Assembly: GCF_040566555.1 (NCBI RefSeq)
Contig: NZ_JBEWYP010000003.1
Coordinates: forward strand, 248,001-312,000
Direction: 5' to 3'
DNA from: Sediminicola sp040566555
Lineage (GTDB): Bacteria; Bacteroidota; Bacteroidia; Flavobacteriales; Flavobacteriaceae
DNA length: 64,000 nt
Part shown: positions 17,721-25,894 of the stretch, one piece after another
How the letters are laid out: each line of letters starts with the position of its first letter
Position numbering within the stretch: position 1 is the first letter of the stretch
Position numbers and translations under genes: made by a program
The notes under the pieces: generated by a model
Databases searched by the model: none
What the model saw: only the letters and a program-made list of their open reading frames with translations
Told to the model about the DNA's origin: nothing

Positions 17721-18476
17721 TTATAAGCGTACCGGAATATGGTTCCTTTTCAATTCTTCCTTCAAATCCTTAATTTCAATTTCTTTAAAATGAAATACAC
17801 TGGCTGCCAAAGCGGCGTCAGCCTTTCCTTCGATAAACGTATCTGTGAAATGCTGCATATTCCCAGCGCCTCCTGAGGCAATAATAGGGATATTAAGTTC
17901 TGTGGATAATTTGGCCAATGCTTCGTTTGCGAATCCATTTTTGGTACCATCGTGATTCATGGAGGTAAATAATATTTCCCCTGCACCACGTTGCTCCACT
18001 TCCTTGGCCCATTTAAAAAGATTGAGTTCTGTAGGCACCTTGCCTCCTACCAAATGAACAATCCACTCCCCATCTATTTCTTTGGCATCTATGGCAACCA
18101 CAATACATTGTGATCCAAACTTGGCAACCAGGTCATTGATCAATTGGGGGTTTTTGACGGCAGAGGAATTAATGGAAACCTTATCGGCACCATTTTGCAA
18201 TAGGATATCTACATCTTCTACCGAAGAAATTCCGCCACCCACGGTAAATGGGATATTTACTTTCTCTGCAACCCTTAAAACAAGATCGGCCAGGGTTCTC
18301 CGCCTTTCTTCTGTGGCCGAGATATCCAGGAAAACCAATTCATCAGCTCCTGTTCTTGCATAAATCTCCGCCAGTTCTACCGGGTCTCCGGCATCGCGTA
18401 GATCCACGAAATTGATCCCCTTCACTGTGCGTCCATTTTTTATATCCAAACATGGAATAATACGTTTTGTCAACAT
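17721..18476 (-). CDS. hisF: imidazole glycerol phosphate synthase, cyclase subunit
   Basis: The TIM-barrel subunit that uses ammonia from HisH to convert PRFAR to imidazole glycerol phosphate and AICAR. At 251 aa it is the usual length. The N-terminal catalytic Asp is in IIPCLDIKNGR (D11), the second is in VVAIDAKE, and phosphate-binding GGGISS and ASGGAGN motifs are present. It sits between hisA and hisIE in the his operon. Confidence 0.97.
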   Translation of the reverse strand: MLTKRIIPCLDIKNGRTVKGINFVDLRDAGDPVELAEIYARTGADELVFLDISATEERRRTLADLVLRVAEKVNIPFTVGGGISSVEDVDILLQNGADKVSINSSAVKNPQLINDLVAKFGSQCIVVAIDAKEIDGEWIVHLVGGKVPTELNLFKWAKEVEQRGAGEILFTSMNHDGTKNGFANEALAKLSTELNIPIIASGGAGNMQHFTDTFIEGKADAALAASVFHFKEIEIKDLKEELKRNHIPVRL

Positions 18477-18536
18477 AAGTATATTTTTTTTGAAAGTTTG
18501 AAAAGCTATTGCCTTCCTAAACTTTCAATCTTAATT

Positions 18537-19268
18537 TTAGGTGCTTTTTAAAATAAATTCCTCCAATTGCTTCATGGAAATACGCCCTTCGTAAATGGCC
18601 TTTCCAATAATTGTTCCCTCGCATCCCATTTCTACCAATTTGGGCAGCTCATCAAAAGTGGAAATTCCCCCACTGGCAATAAGCTTAATTTTTGGCCCTG
18701 CTTCTCTAATAATTTTTGAATAAAGATCAAAGGACGGACCTTCCAACATGCCGTCCTTACTGATATCTGTACAAATCACATAGGAAATTCCCTCCTTGAG
18801 ATACGCTTGGATAAAGGGTATTAATTCCTCCTTGGAATCTTCAAGCCATCCAGAAACAGCCACCTTTTCGTCTTTCGCATCCGCACCAAGAATGATTTTA
18901 TCGGCACCATATTTTTGTATCCAATTGATAAAGGTGTCCCTATCTTTAACTGCAATACTACCACCGGTGATTTGTTGGGCACCGCTGTTAAACGCAATCC
19001 TGAGATCATCATCGGTTTTAAGTCCCCCACCAAAATCAATTTTTAAGGAGGTATTTGAAGCTATCTGCTCCAAGACCTTATGGTTCACAATGTGTTTGGA
19101 TTTTGCACCATCCAAATCAACCAAGTGCAGATATTCAATACCATGGGCCTCAAACTCCTTGGCAACCTCCAAGGGGTGTTCATTGTATATTTTTTTGGTA
19201 TCATAATCCCCTTTTGAAAGGCGGACGCACTTACCATCTATGATATCTATTGCCGGTATTATTCTCAT
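18537..19268 (-). CDS. hisA: ProFAR isomerase
   Basis: 1-(5-phosphoribosyl)-5-[(5-phosphoribosylamino)methylideneamino]imidazole-4-carboxamide isomerase, a 243-aa TIM-barrel enzyme. The catalytic Asp is in IIPAIDIIDGKCVRL (D8), the second is in YVICTDISKDG, and the phosphate sites are DFGGGLKT and ASGGIST. It follows the GNAT gene by 9 bases and precedes hisF by 60. Confidence 0.97.
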   Translation of the reverse strand: MRIIPAIDIIDGKCVRLSKGDYDTKKIYNEHPLEVAKEFEAHGIEYLHLVDLDGAKSKHIVNHKVLEQIASNTSLKIDFGGGLKTDDDLRIAFNSGAQQITGGSIAVKDRDTFINWIQKYGADKIILGADAKDEKVAVSGWLEDSKEELIPFIQAYLKEGISYVICTDISKDGMLEGPSFDLYSKIIREAGPKIKLIASGGISTFDELPKLVEMGCEGTIIGKAIYEGRISMKQLEEFILKST

Positions 19269-19277
19269 CTTAATATT

Positions 19278-19697
19278 TTATAAAAGGACCACGTTGTCTT
19301 TGGTCATCCAAAGTTTAGAATTTTCTATTTTTTCAAATCCAAAGCGTTCATAGAGCGAATGGGCATCTTTTGTCTTCAGCGCAAAGGTCTTTATCTTACT
19401 TAAAGCATCACATTCCATTATGTGTGATATGAGCTTATCCCCCAAACCTTTACCTTGGTGATTTTTAAAAATGATTACATCCATCATATAAGCAAATACG
19501 ACAAAATCAGTAACTACCCTAGCAAAGCCCAATTGTTCATTTGTTTCGGAATACAAACCAAAACAGAATGAATTATTAATGGTTTTCTGCACATCTTCCA
19601 GGGTTCTTCCCTTGCCCCAATAAGAATCTTCACTGATATATCGGTGTATTTTAGGGACGTCCAAGTCTTCTTTATTGGTAGATATATACGTTTCCAT
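19278..19697 (-). CDS. GNAT family N-acetyltransferase inside the his operon
   Basis: A 139-aa single-domain GNAT protein. The acetyl-CoA binding loop is HQGKGLGDKL (motif A, about residues 79-88), and a C-terminal YERFGFEKI matches motif B. It lies between hisH (3 bases upstream) and hisA (9 bases downstream) in the same direction, so it is almost certainly co-transcribed with histidine synthesis. GNAT enzymes acetylate amines. A role on a histidine-pathway metabolite or on a stress target is only inference. Confidence 0.88.
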   Translation of the reverse strand: METYISTNKEDLDVPKIHRYISEDSYWGKGRTLEDVQKTINNSFCFGLYSETNEQLGFARVVTDFVVFAYMMDVIIFKNHQGKGLGDKLISHIMECDALSKIKTFALKTKDAHSLYERFGFEKIENSKLWMTKDNVVLL

Positions 19698-19700
19698 GGC

Positions 19701-20285
19701 TCAAATAACTTCTAGAAAATTCTTGAGGATTGCTTCACCTATCGTACTGCTCTTTTCTGGGTGAAATTGCGTCCCGTAAAAATTATCCTTCTGCAAGGCT
19801 GCGCTATAGGGTACTTCATATTCGGATACAGCAATGGTTTCAGAACAAATAGGGGCATAAAAACTATGTACTAGGTAAATATGTTCCTTTTCTGGTATAC
19901 CCTTGAATAAAGATGTTTTTAAATCGGTAATTTGGTTCCAACCAATTTGCGGCACCTTTACCTTATCTGAAAATTTCTTTACATCTACATCAAAAATTCC
20001 CAAACCTTGCGTATTTCCTTCTTCCGAAGAATTGCACATAAGCTGCATCCCAAGGCATATTCCTAAGACCGGTTGTTTTAAATCGGGGATTATTGCGTCC
20101 AACTTACTGTCGCGAAGCTTTTTCATAGCGCTGCTTGCTTCTCCCACTCCCGGGAAGATAACTTTGTCCGCAGCCTTTATTTCCGACACATTATCACTTA
20201 AAACAGCCTCATAGCCCAAGCGCTTTATTGCAAATTTGATACTCTGAATATTTCCAGCACCGTAGTTGATAATAACTATTTTCAT
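19701..20285 (-). CDS. hisH: imidazole glycerol phosphate synthase, glutaminase subunit
   Basis: A class I glutamine amidotransferase that feeds ammonia to HisF. The oxyanion/nucleophile motif LGICLGMQLM contains the catalytic Cys. GTQFHPEKS near the C-terminus supplies His and Glu of the triad. The start IVIINYGAGNIQSI and length of 194 aa are typical. It is 89 bases after hisB and 3 bases before the GNAT gene. Confidence 0.96.
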   Translation of the reverse strand: MKIVIINYGAGNIQSIKFAIKRLGYEAVLSDNVSEIKAADKVIFPGVGEASSAMKKLRDSKLDAIIPDLKQPVLGICLGMQLMCNSSEEGNTQGLGIFDVDVKKFSDKVKVPQIGWNQITDLKTSLFKGIPEKEHIYLVHSFYAPICSETIAVSEYEVPYSAALQKDNFYGTQFHPEKSSTIGEAILKNFLEVI

Positions 20286-20374
20286 TATTTTTTGGTAGAC
20301 GATTTAGATACTTGGTTGCATCTCATTTCTTTGAGAACGGATTGCATAAAACCTCGATCATTATTATTTTAATA

Positions 20375-21508
20375 TTACAGTACCCCTTTGGTGCTAGGTA
20401 AAACCATTTTTTCCACGTCGCGCTTCACAGCCATTTTTATAGCTTTTGCGAAGGCCTTAAAAATGGCCTCAATTTTATGGTGTTCATTGGTGCCCTCTGC
20501 CTTGATGTTCAAATTGGCTTTCGCCCCATCGGTAAAAGATTTAAAGAAATGAAAGAACATTTCAGTTGGCATTTTTCCAATCATTTCACGCCTAAACTCG
20601 GTTTCCCATACCAGCCAGTTACGACCACCAAAATCTATGGCAACCTGGGCCAAACAATCATCCATGGGTAAACAAAACCCATATCTTTCTATTCCGAGCT
20701 TATTTCCCAAGGCCTTATGGAATACCTCCCCCAAGGCTATTGCGGTGTCTTCTATGGTGTGGTGCTCATCTACCTCCAAATCCCCTTTTACCTTAATATC
20801 TAGGTCCATTTGGCCGTGTCGTGCCAATTGGTCCAGCATATGGTCAAAAAAGTCGAGTCCGGTCTTTATATTACTTTTTCCAGTCCCGTCAAGATTCAAT
20901 TTTATAAAAATATCCGTTTCATTGGTCTTCCTGTTTATTTCAAAAACCCTGTCTTTCAGCTTTAAGAACTCGTATATTTTTTCCCAATCATTATTCTCTA
21001 AGGCAATCACATCATTGAGTTCCTCGTGTTTGACTGTGATTTCCCCAGTACCCAAATTGGTATTGTCGTTGATGAAGATTCCTTTGGCTCCAAGATTCTT
21101 TGCCAGTTCCATATCCGTTAATCTATCCCCTATCACAAAAGAGTTTGCCAAATCATAGTCATCGGAAAAATACTCTGTCAATAATCCAGTACCAGGTTTT
21201 CTAGTAGGGGCATTTTCATGTGGAAAGGTTCTATCCAAGAACACCTTGTTAAAAACCACTCCTTCATTCTCAAAAGATTTTAGGATGAAATTGTGTACTG
21301 GCCAAAAGGTGTCCTCAGGAAAAATATCGGTTCCCAACCCATCTTGGTTGGTGATCATGATCAATTCATAATCCAACTCCTTGGCAATTTTACCCAAAAA
21401 CGTAAATGCTTTTGGATAAAAGATCATTTTATCAAAGGCATCTATTTGCTCATCAATTGTTTCCTTAATGATAGTGCCGTCCCTGTCTATAAATAATACT
21501 TTTTTCAT
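20375..21508 (-). CDS. hisB: bifunctional histidinol-phosphatase / imidazoleglycerol-phosphate dehydratase
   Basis: The N-terminal HAD phosphatase domain (about residues 1-170) shows FIDRDGTII with both catalytic Asp residues and a FVIGDRLTDMELA motif. The C-terminal IGP dehydratase domain (about 185-377) carries the two metal-binding segments DEHHTIEDTAIALG and NEHHKIEAIFKAFAK. The 377-aa length and fused order match the HisB type of enterobacteria and flavobacteria. It lies between hisC and hisH. Confidence 0.97.
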   Translation of the reverse strand: MKKVLFIDRDGTIIKETIDEQIDAFDKMIFYPKAFTFLGKIAKELDYELIMITNQDGLGTDIFPEDTFWPVHNFILKSFENEGVVFNKVFLDRTFPHENAPTRKPGTGLLTEYFSDDYDLANSFVIGDRLTDMELAKNLGAKGIFINDNTNLGTGEITVKHEELNDVIALENNDWEKIYEFLKLKDRVFEINRKTNETDIFIKLNLDGTGKSNIKTGLDFFDHMLDQLARHGQMDLDIKVKGDLEVDEHHTIEDTAIALGEVFHKALGNKLGIERYGFCLPMDDCLAQVAIDFGGRNWLVWETEFRREMIGKMPTEMFFHFFKSFTDGAKANLNIKAEGTNEHHKIEAIFKAFAKAIKMAVKRDVEKMVLPSTKGVL

Positions 21509-21558
21509 ATGACCCTGATCCTTGGCCCAACTTTACAAAAGAGGGCTTTGGGATTTTT

Positions 21559-22614
21559 TTATTGGTTATCTAATTCCTTTAATTTTTCTATTAATTTTTT
21601 ATTTTCCGCTGCAGTCCCTACCGTAAATCTTAAGGTATTTGAACACAGGGGTTGTGTGGTCCTATTTCTGATCACAATTCCAGCCTCTAATAATTGATTG
21701 TATCTTTTGGTAGCGTCATCTACTTTGGCTAAAATAAAATTGGCATCGGTAGGATAGATCCTGTCTACAAAATTCATGTCCGCCAATACCGCTTCCAATA
21801 CACTTCTCTCCTTTAGGATATTCGTTACTTCCTCTTGCACCTTCTCTGTATTCTGAAGTCTTTCTAGGGCTCGCTGTTGGGTCAGTTCATTGACGTTGTA
21901 CGGCGGCTTGATCTTATTGAGCACCGCAATTATTTCTGACGACGCGTAGCAGATCCCTAGTCGAATTCCCGCAAGACCATAAGCTTTAGAAAGGGTTTGG
22001 GTAACGACCAAATTAGGGTATTGGGATAATTCACCAATCCAACTAGCATCCTTAGAGAAATCTATATAAGCTTCATCGATAACGACCAGACCATTAAATT
22101 TAGTCAATAATTCATGGATATAGGCACTTGAGATACCATTTCCAGTAGGGTTATTAGGCGAACAAACAAATAAGAGCTTGCTCCTTTGATCCATTGCCTT
22201 AAGGATTTCTGCCACATTCGGCTGGAAATCTTCAGTTAGTAAAACCTCTCTATTTTCTATGTTATTAATATTGGAAAGCACTTTGTACATCCCATATGTT
22301 GGAGGTAGAGAAATAATATTATCCTCCCTAGGCTCGCAAAATGCCCTAAAAAGTAGATCGAGCACTTCATCACTCCCATTTCCAAGAAGTATCTGTGATA
22401 CATCAACACCTTTCTGGGAAGCCAAAACAGCCTTTAGGCTCCGCTGCTGTGGATCTGGATATCTATTGACCCCATTTTCAAATGGATTTTCGTTGGCATC
22501 CAGGAAAACCATCTGAGATCCATCGGAAACATACTCATCCCTTGCAGAGGAGTAAGGACTGAGTCCCTTTACATTTTCCCTAACCAGATTATTTATATTT
22601 ATTTCTATTTTCAT
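21559..22614 (-). CDS. hisC: histidinol-phosphate aminotransferase
   Basis: A PLP-dependent class I/II aminotransferase that converts imidazole acetol phosphate to histidinol phosphate. PLP-site residues are visible: LGNGSDEVLDL, CSPNNPTGN, VVIDEAYIDF and the lysine in TLSKAYGLAGIRLG. The 351-aa length is normal. It is 60 bases after hisD and 50 before hisB. Confidence 0.96.
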   Translation of the reverse strand: MKIEININNLVRENVKGLSPYSSARDEYVSDGSQMVFLDANENPFENGVNRYPDPQQRSLKAVLASQKGVDVSQILLGNGSDEVLDLLFRAFCEPREDNIISLPPTYGMYKVLSNINNIENREVLLTEDFQPNVAEILKAMDQRSKLLFVCSPNNPTGNGISSAYIHELLTKFNGLVVIDEAYIDFSKDASWIGELSQYPNLVVTQTLSKAYGLAGIRLGICYASSEIIAVLNKIKPPYNVNELTQQRALERLQNTEKVQEEVTNILKERSVLEAVLADMNFVDRIYPTDANFILAKVDDATKRYNQLLEAGIVIRNRTTQPLCSNTLRFTVGTAAENKKLIEKLKELDNQ

Positions 22615-22674
22615 AGTCTACGCCACAAGGACCAATTACCGAAAATTTAGTGCTTCGAACTGGTTCCGGATAAA

Positions 22675-23964
22675 TTAATTATTTTTCAAACTTTTTAGCC
22701 TAAGGGTAACGGCATTCTTATGTGCTAGCAACCCTTCCGCTTCTGCCATAACCTCTATGGTCCTTCCAATTGCTTGGATACCTTTATCAGAAATCTTTTG
22801 AAAGGTCATACTTTTCATGAAACTATCCAGGTTCACCCCACTGTATTGTTTGGCGTACCCATTTGTAGGCAAAGTATGGTTGGTGCCCGAGGCATAATCC
22901 CCAGCACTTTCCGGGGTATAATTACCTATGAATACCGAACCTGCATTGAAGGTATTTTCCAAAAAGAAAGCCTCATTTTCCACACAAAGGATATAATGCT
23001 CAGGGCCGTACTCGTTGATTAGGTCAATGGCTGTCTGCTCTTCCTCAACAAATATCAACTTACTATTGGCAATAGCCTGTATTGCTATCTCCTTTCTGGG
23101 GAGTACTTCAATTTGAGTTTCTACCTCTTTTTCAACTGATTCTATGAGTTGCTTGGACGTGGAAACGAGAATAACCTGACTGTCCACACCGTGTTCGGCC
23201 TGACTCAATAAGTCCGAGGCTACAAATGCAGCATTAGCGGAATCATCGGCCATGACCAATAGCTCACTGGGTCCGGCAGGCATATCAATGGCAACTCCAA
23301 ATTTAGTGGCGATCTGCTTGGCAACGGTCACATATTGGTTTCCAGGTCCAAAGATCTTGTAGACTTTGGGCAGGGTCTCCGTTCCAAAAGTCATTCCAGC
23401 AATTGCCTGGATACCCCCTACCTTGAAAATTTGAGTTACTCCACAAAGACTGGCCGTATATAATATAGCTGGATTAATTTTTCCCTCCTTGTTGGGAGGC
23501 GTACATAAAACCACTTCCTTACAACCAGCAATGGCAGCAGGAACCGCTAACATTAAAATCGTTGAAAACAAAGGTGCTGTACCGCCGGGAATATAAAGTC
23601 CAACCTTTTGAATTGGTCTTTTCTCCTGCCAACAAGCCACTCCCTCGGTGGTCTCCACCTCTATTTTAGAAGTCCTTTGGGCCTTATGGAAAACTTCAAT
23701 ATTACTTTTTGCCTGAAGGATGGCATTTTTAAGCTCTTCTGAAACTAAGTTTATCCCTTCTTCCAATTCTAGTTCCGTGACTTTGTTATTCTCTAAAGCG
23801 ACCCCATCAAATTGTTGGGTGTACTTCTTTATAACTTCATCACCATTTGTCTTTATCTCTTTGAAAATCTGATTGACAATACCCTCAATTTGATCAACCT
23901 CTTGTGTTGGCCTCTTTAAAACAGCTTCCCAGTCCTTTCTTTCAGGATTATAAATTTTGTTCAT
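22675..23964 (-). CDS. hisD: histidinol dehydrogenase
   Basis: A zinc- and NAD-dependent enzyme that oxidises histidinol to histidine in two steps. Visible segments are VGLYIPGGTAPL, FGPGNQYVTVAK, DMPAGPSELLVMAD, LLSQAEHGVDSQ and the zinc-binding YAKQYSGVNLDSFMK. Length is 429 aa. The start ATG overlaps the hisG stop in the form TAATG, suggesting translational coupling. Confidence 0.97.
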   Translation of the reverse strand: MNKIYNPERKDWEAVLKRPTQEVDQIEGIVNQIFKEIKTNGDEVIKKYTQQFDGVALENNKVTELELEEGINLVSEELKNAILQAKSNIEVFHKAQRTSKIEVETTEGVACWQEKRPIQKVGLYIPGGTAPLFSTILMLAVPAAIAGCKEVVLCTPPNKEGKINPAILYTASLCGVTQIFKVGGIQAIAGMTFGTETLPKVYKIFGPGNQYVTVAKQIATKFGVAIDMPAGPSELLVMADDSANAAFVASDLLSQAEHGVDSQVILVSTSKQLIESVEKEVETQIEVLPRKEIAIQAIANSKLIFVEEEQTAIDLINEYGPEHYILCVENEAFFLENTFNAGSVFIGNYTPESAGDYASGTNHTLPTNGYAKQYSGVNLDSFMKSMTFQKISDKGIQAIGRTIEVMAEAEGLLAHKNAVTLRLKSLKNN

Positions 23965-24821
23965 TACAGGACCATTTTTTCAATTGGACAAACTAATATA
24001 CCTTCAGCTCCTGCCTCTTTTAATTCCTGGATCACTTCCCAGAACTTGTCTTTATTGATAACAGTATGCACGGAGCTCCAGCCTTCTTCTGCCAGAGGCA
24101 AGACTGTTGGACTCCTCATTCCCGGCAGTAGGGCAATAATTTCCTGCAGTTTTTCATTTGGGGCATTCAATAACACATACTTAGATTGACGGGCTCTTAA
24201 AACCGATTGAATTCTAAAACGTAGTTTTTCCAAGAGCAGCGTATTTTCCTCTGAAATCTCTGGTGAAACTGCCAAAACAGCCTCACTATGAAGCATTATC
24301 TCCACCTCCTTTAAATTGTTTTTGAAAAGGGTACTACCACTGGATACTATGTCACAAATGGCATCGGCAAGGCCAATGTTGGGTGCAATTTCCACTGATC
24401 CACTGATAATGTGCAAATCTGCCTTAACCCCTTTTTCTTTTAGATAGCTCTCAACGGTATTTGGATAGGAGGTAGCAATTCTTTTGCCTTCAAAATCCTT
24501 TACCGATTGGTATTTGACCGACTTTGGTACGGCCAGGGAAACCTTGCACTTAGAAAAACCAAGTTTTTCAGCTACTGTTATGTCCTGCCCTTTCTCAATT
24601 AATACATTCTCGCCTATAATGGCAATGTCCACTACTCCATCCCTTAAATACTGGGGGATGTCACCATTTCTAAGATAAAACACTTCTAAGGGGAAATTTC
24701 TTGAGGAAGCCTTGAGCTGATCTTTCCCATTATCGATGGAGATACCGCAATCCTTTAAAATTTGTAGGGAATCTTCATTTAGGCGTCCGCTTTTCTGAAT
24801 AGCAATTTTAATTTTTTTCAT
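23964..24821 (-). CDS. hisG: ATP phosphoribosyltransferase, long form
   Basis: It catalyses the first step of histidine synthesis from ATP and PRPP and is usually feedback-inhibited by histidine. I place the start at ATG 24819-24821 (MKKIKIAIQKSGRLNEDSL), giving 285 aa. An earlier in-frame ATG at 24875 lies inside the attenuator hairpin and is rejected. The length implies the long HisG form with a C-terminal ACT-like regulatory domain (about residues 205-285) containing AEEGWSSVHTVI. The PRPP-binding region includes DIVSSGSTLF. Confidence 0.96.
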   Translation of the reverse strand: MKKIKIAIQKSGRLNEDSLQILKDCGISIDNGKDQLKASSRNFPLEVFYLRNGDIPQYLRDGVVDIAIIGENVLIEKGQDITVAEKLGFSKCKVSLAVPKSVKYQSVKDFEGKRIATSYPNTVESYLKEKGVKADLHIISGSVEIAPNIGLADAICDIVSSGSTLFKNNLKEVEIMLHSEAVLAVSPEISEENTLLLEKLRFRIQSVLRARQSKYVLLNAPNEKLQEIIALLPGMRSPTVLPLAEEGWSSVHTVINKDKFWEVIQELKEAGAEGILVCPIEKMVL

Positions 24822-24865
24822 GTGTTTAATTTTTGTTTTTTGATCTGAACAAAACAAACAGGATG

Positions 24866-24901
24866 TTAAAAACAAAACCCGTTTGATTGCTCAAACGGGT
24901 T
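24866..24901 (-). terminator. his operon attenuator hairpin
   Basis: On the minus strand a perfect 11-bp stem AACCCGTTTGA / TCAAACGGGTT with loop gcaa is followed by TTGTTTTT. It lies between the His-rich leader peptide and hisG, as expected for a transcriptional attenuator. I could not identify a convincing alternative antiterminator pairing by eye. Confidence 0.9.
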
Positions 24902-24931
24902 AGAATATATTTTAGTTACAACAATACATTT

Positions 24932-24988
24932 CTAGCTCGCCTGATTGCAAGTAAAGAAATGATGATGATGTACACTTTGCTTTTTCAT
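24932..24988 (-). CDS. hisL: his operon leader peptide
   Basis: An 18-residue peptide MKKQSVHHHHFFTCNQAS with four consecutive histidine codons (24959-24970), ending in TAG. It lies 30 bases upstream of a strong intrinsic terminator and 110 bases upstream of hisG. Such peptides sense charged tRNA-His: ribosome stalling at the His codons should prevent the terminator from forming. A perfect -7 box lies only 8 bases before the ATG, so the leader mRNA may be nearly leaderless. Confidence 0.9.
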   Translation of the reverse strand: MKKQSVHHHHFFTCNQAS

Positions 24989-24995
24989 AATGACG

Positions 24996-25003
24996 CAAAA
25001 ATA
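24996..25003 (-). promoter_or_regulatory. -7 promoter element of the his operon
   Basis: Reads TATTTTTG on the minus strand, a perfect TAnnTTTG. It predicts transcription starting within a few bases of the hisL start codon. Confidence 0.65.
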
Positions 25004-25064
25004 ATACTAATTTTTAATCTTGAAAAATTAATACCTCACATTTTATTTCAAAAATGTTAAAATA

Positions 25065-25880
25065 CTACTGATTACCTAAAATTATTGGCAACCCGCTATC
25101 TCCAGAACCGATAACAATTACTTTACTGTTTGGAGATTCCGCTAATTTAATGGTAGCTTCTATCCCTTTGTCCTGAAGAATTTTATCCGTTAAAGAAGCA
25201 CTTAAAATACGGTTGGCATCTGCCTTACCCTGAGCTTCAATTATAACTTTTTGGGCTTCTTTTGAGGCTGTAACCAGTCTAAACTCATATTCCAAGGATT
25301 CCTGCTCTTGCTTTAACTTACGCTCAATAGCATCCTTGATCGTAGATGGCAAAGTAACATCGCGCACCAAAATTTCATTTAGTTGAATGTACTGACCGTC
25401 CACAATTTTTTTGGTTTCCTCATAAATTTCTGCCTGTATGGCATCCCTTTTACTGGAATATAATTGTTCCGGGGTATAACGTCCTACAACGCTTCTTGCA
25501 GCAGATCTTATCGTTGGCAATAATACACGCTGAATGTATTCTTCTCCTTTTTCCTGGTGTAATTTTCCCAAGAATTCTCTTTTAGGTTCAAACCAAGCTG
25601 AAGCATCCAATTTAATGTCCAATCCATTGGAGGATAGTACATTCATTTTTTCGAATACTTCTTGTTGTCTTACTTCGTAAATAAAAACTTTGTTCCAAGG
25701 GGCTACTATATGGAAACCCTCGCCCATGGCAGGCTCATCAGTAACAACACCTCCCCCAAAAGTTTCATATAATACACCTGCTTTACCTGATCCAATGGTA
25801 ACAGCCGATTTAGTAATTAGAATAACTAGTAAAATAATAATAAATATTGCAGGTAATGCAATCTTAGGTAATTTGTCCAT
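25065..25880 (-). CDS. SPFH-domain (prohibitin-like) membrane protein
   Basis: A 271-aa protein with one N-terminal membrane helix (about residues 7-28) and a prohibitin/SPFH domain. Family segments include GKAGVLYETFGG, VLPTIRSAARSVVGRYTPEQLYS and RDVTLPSTIKDAIERKLKQEQESLEYEF, the last leading into a coiled coil. Prohibitin-like proteins form large ring or lattice assemblies and often modulate membrane proteases. It lies 14 bases after the VWA membrane protein gene in the same direction, so the two are likely co-transcribed. Confidence 0.88.
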   Translation of the reverse strand: MDKLPKIALPAIFIIILLVILITKSAVTIGSGKAGVLYETFGGGVVTDEPAMGEGFHIVAPWNKVFIYEVRQQEVFEKMNVLSSNGLDIKLDASAWFEPKREFLGKLHQEKGEEYIQRVLLPTIRSAARSVVGRYTPEQLYSSKRDAIQAEIYEETKKIVDGQYIQLNEILVRDVTLPSTIKDAIERKLKQEQESLEYEFRLVTASKEAQKVIIEAQGKADANRILSASLTDKILQDKGIEATIKLAESPNSKVIVIGSGDSGLPIILGNQ

Positions 25881-25894
25881 TTTCTATATTTAAT

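Noticed and set aside
23964..24875. Longer hisG with 18 extra residues
   Set aside because: The extra codons include the attenuator hairpin and its T-run, and the family N-terminus starts at ATG 24819-24821.
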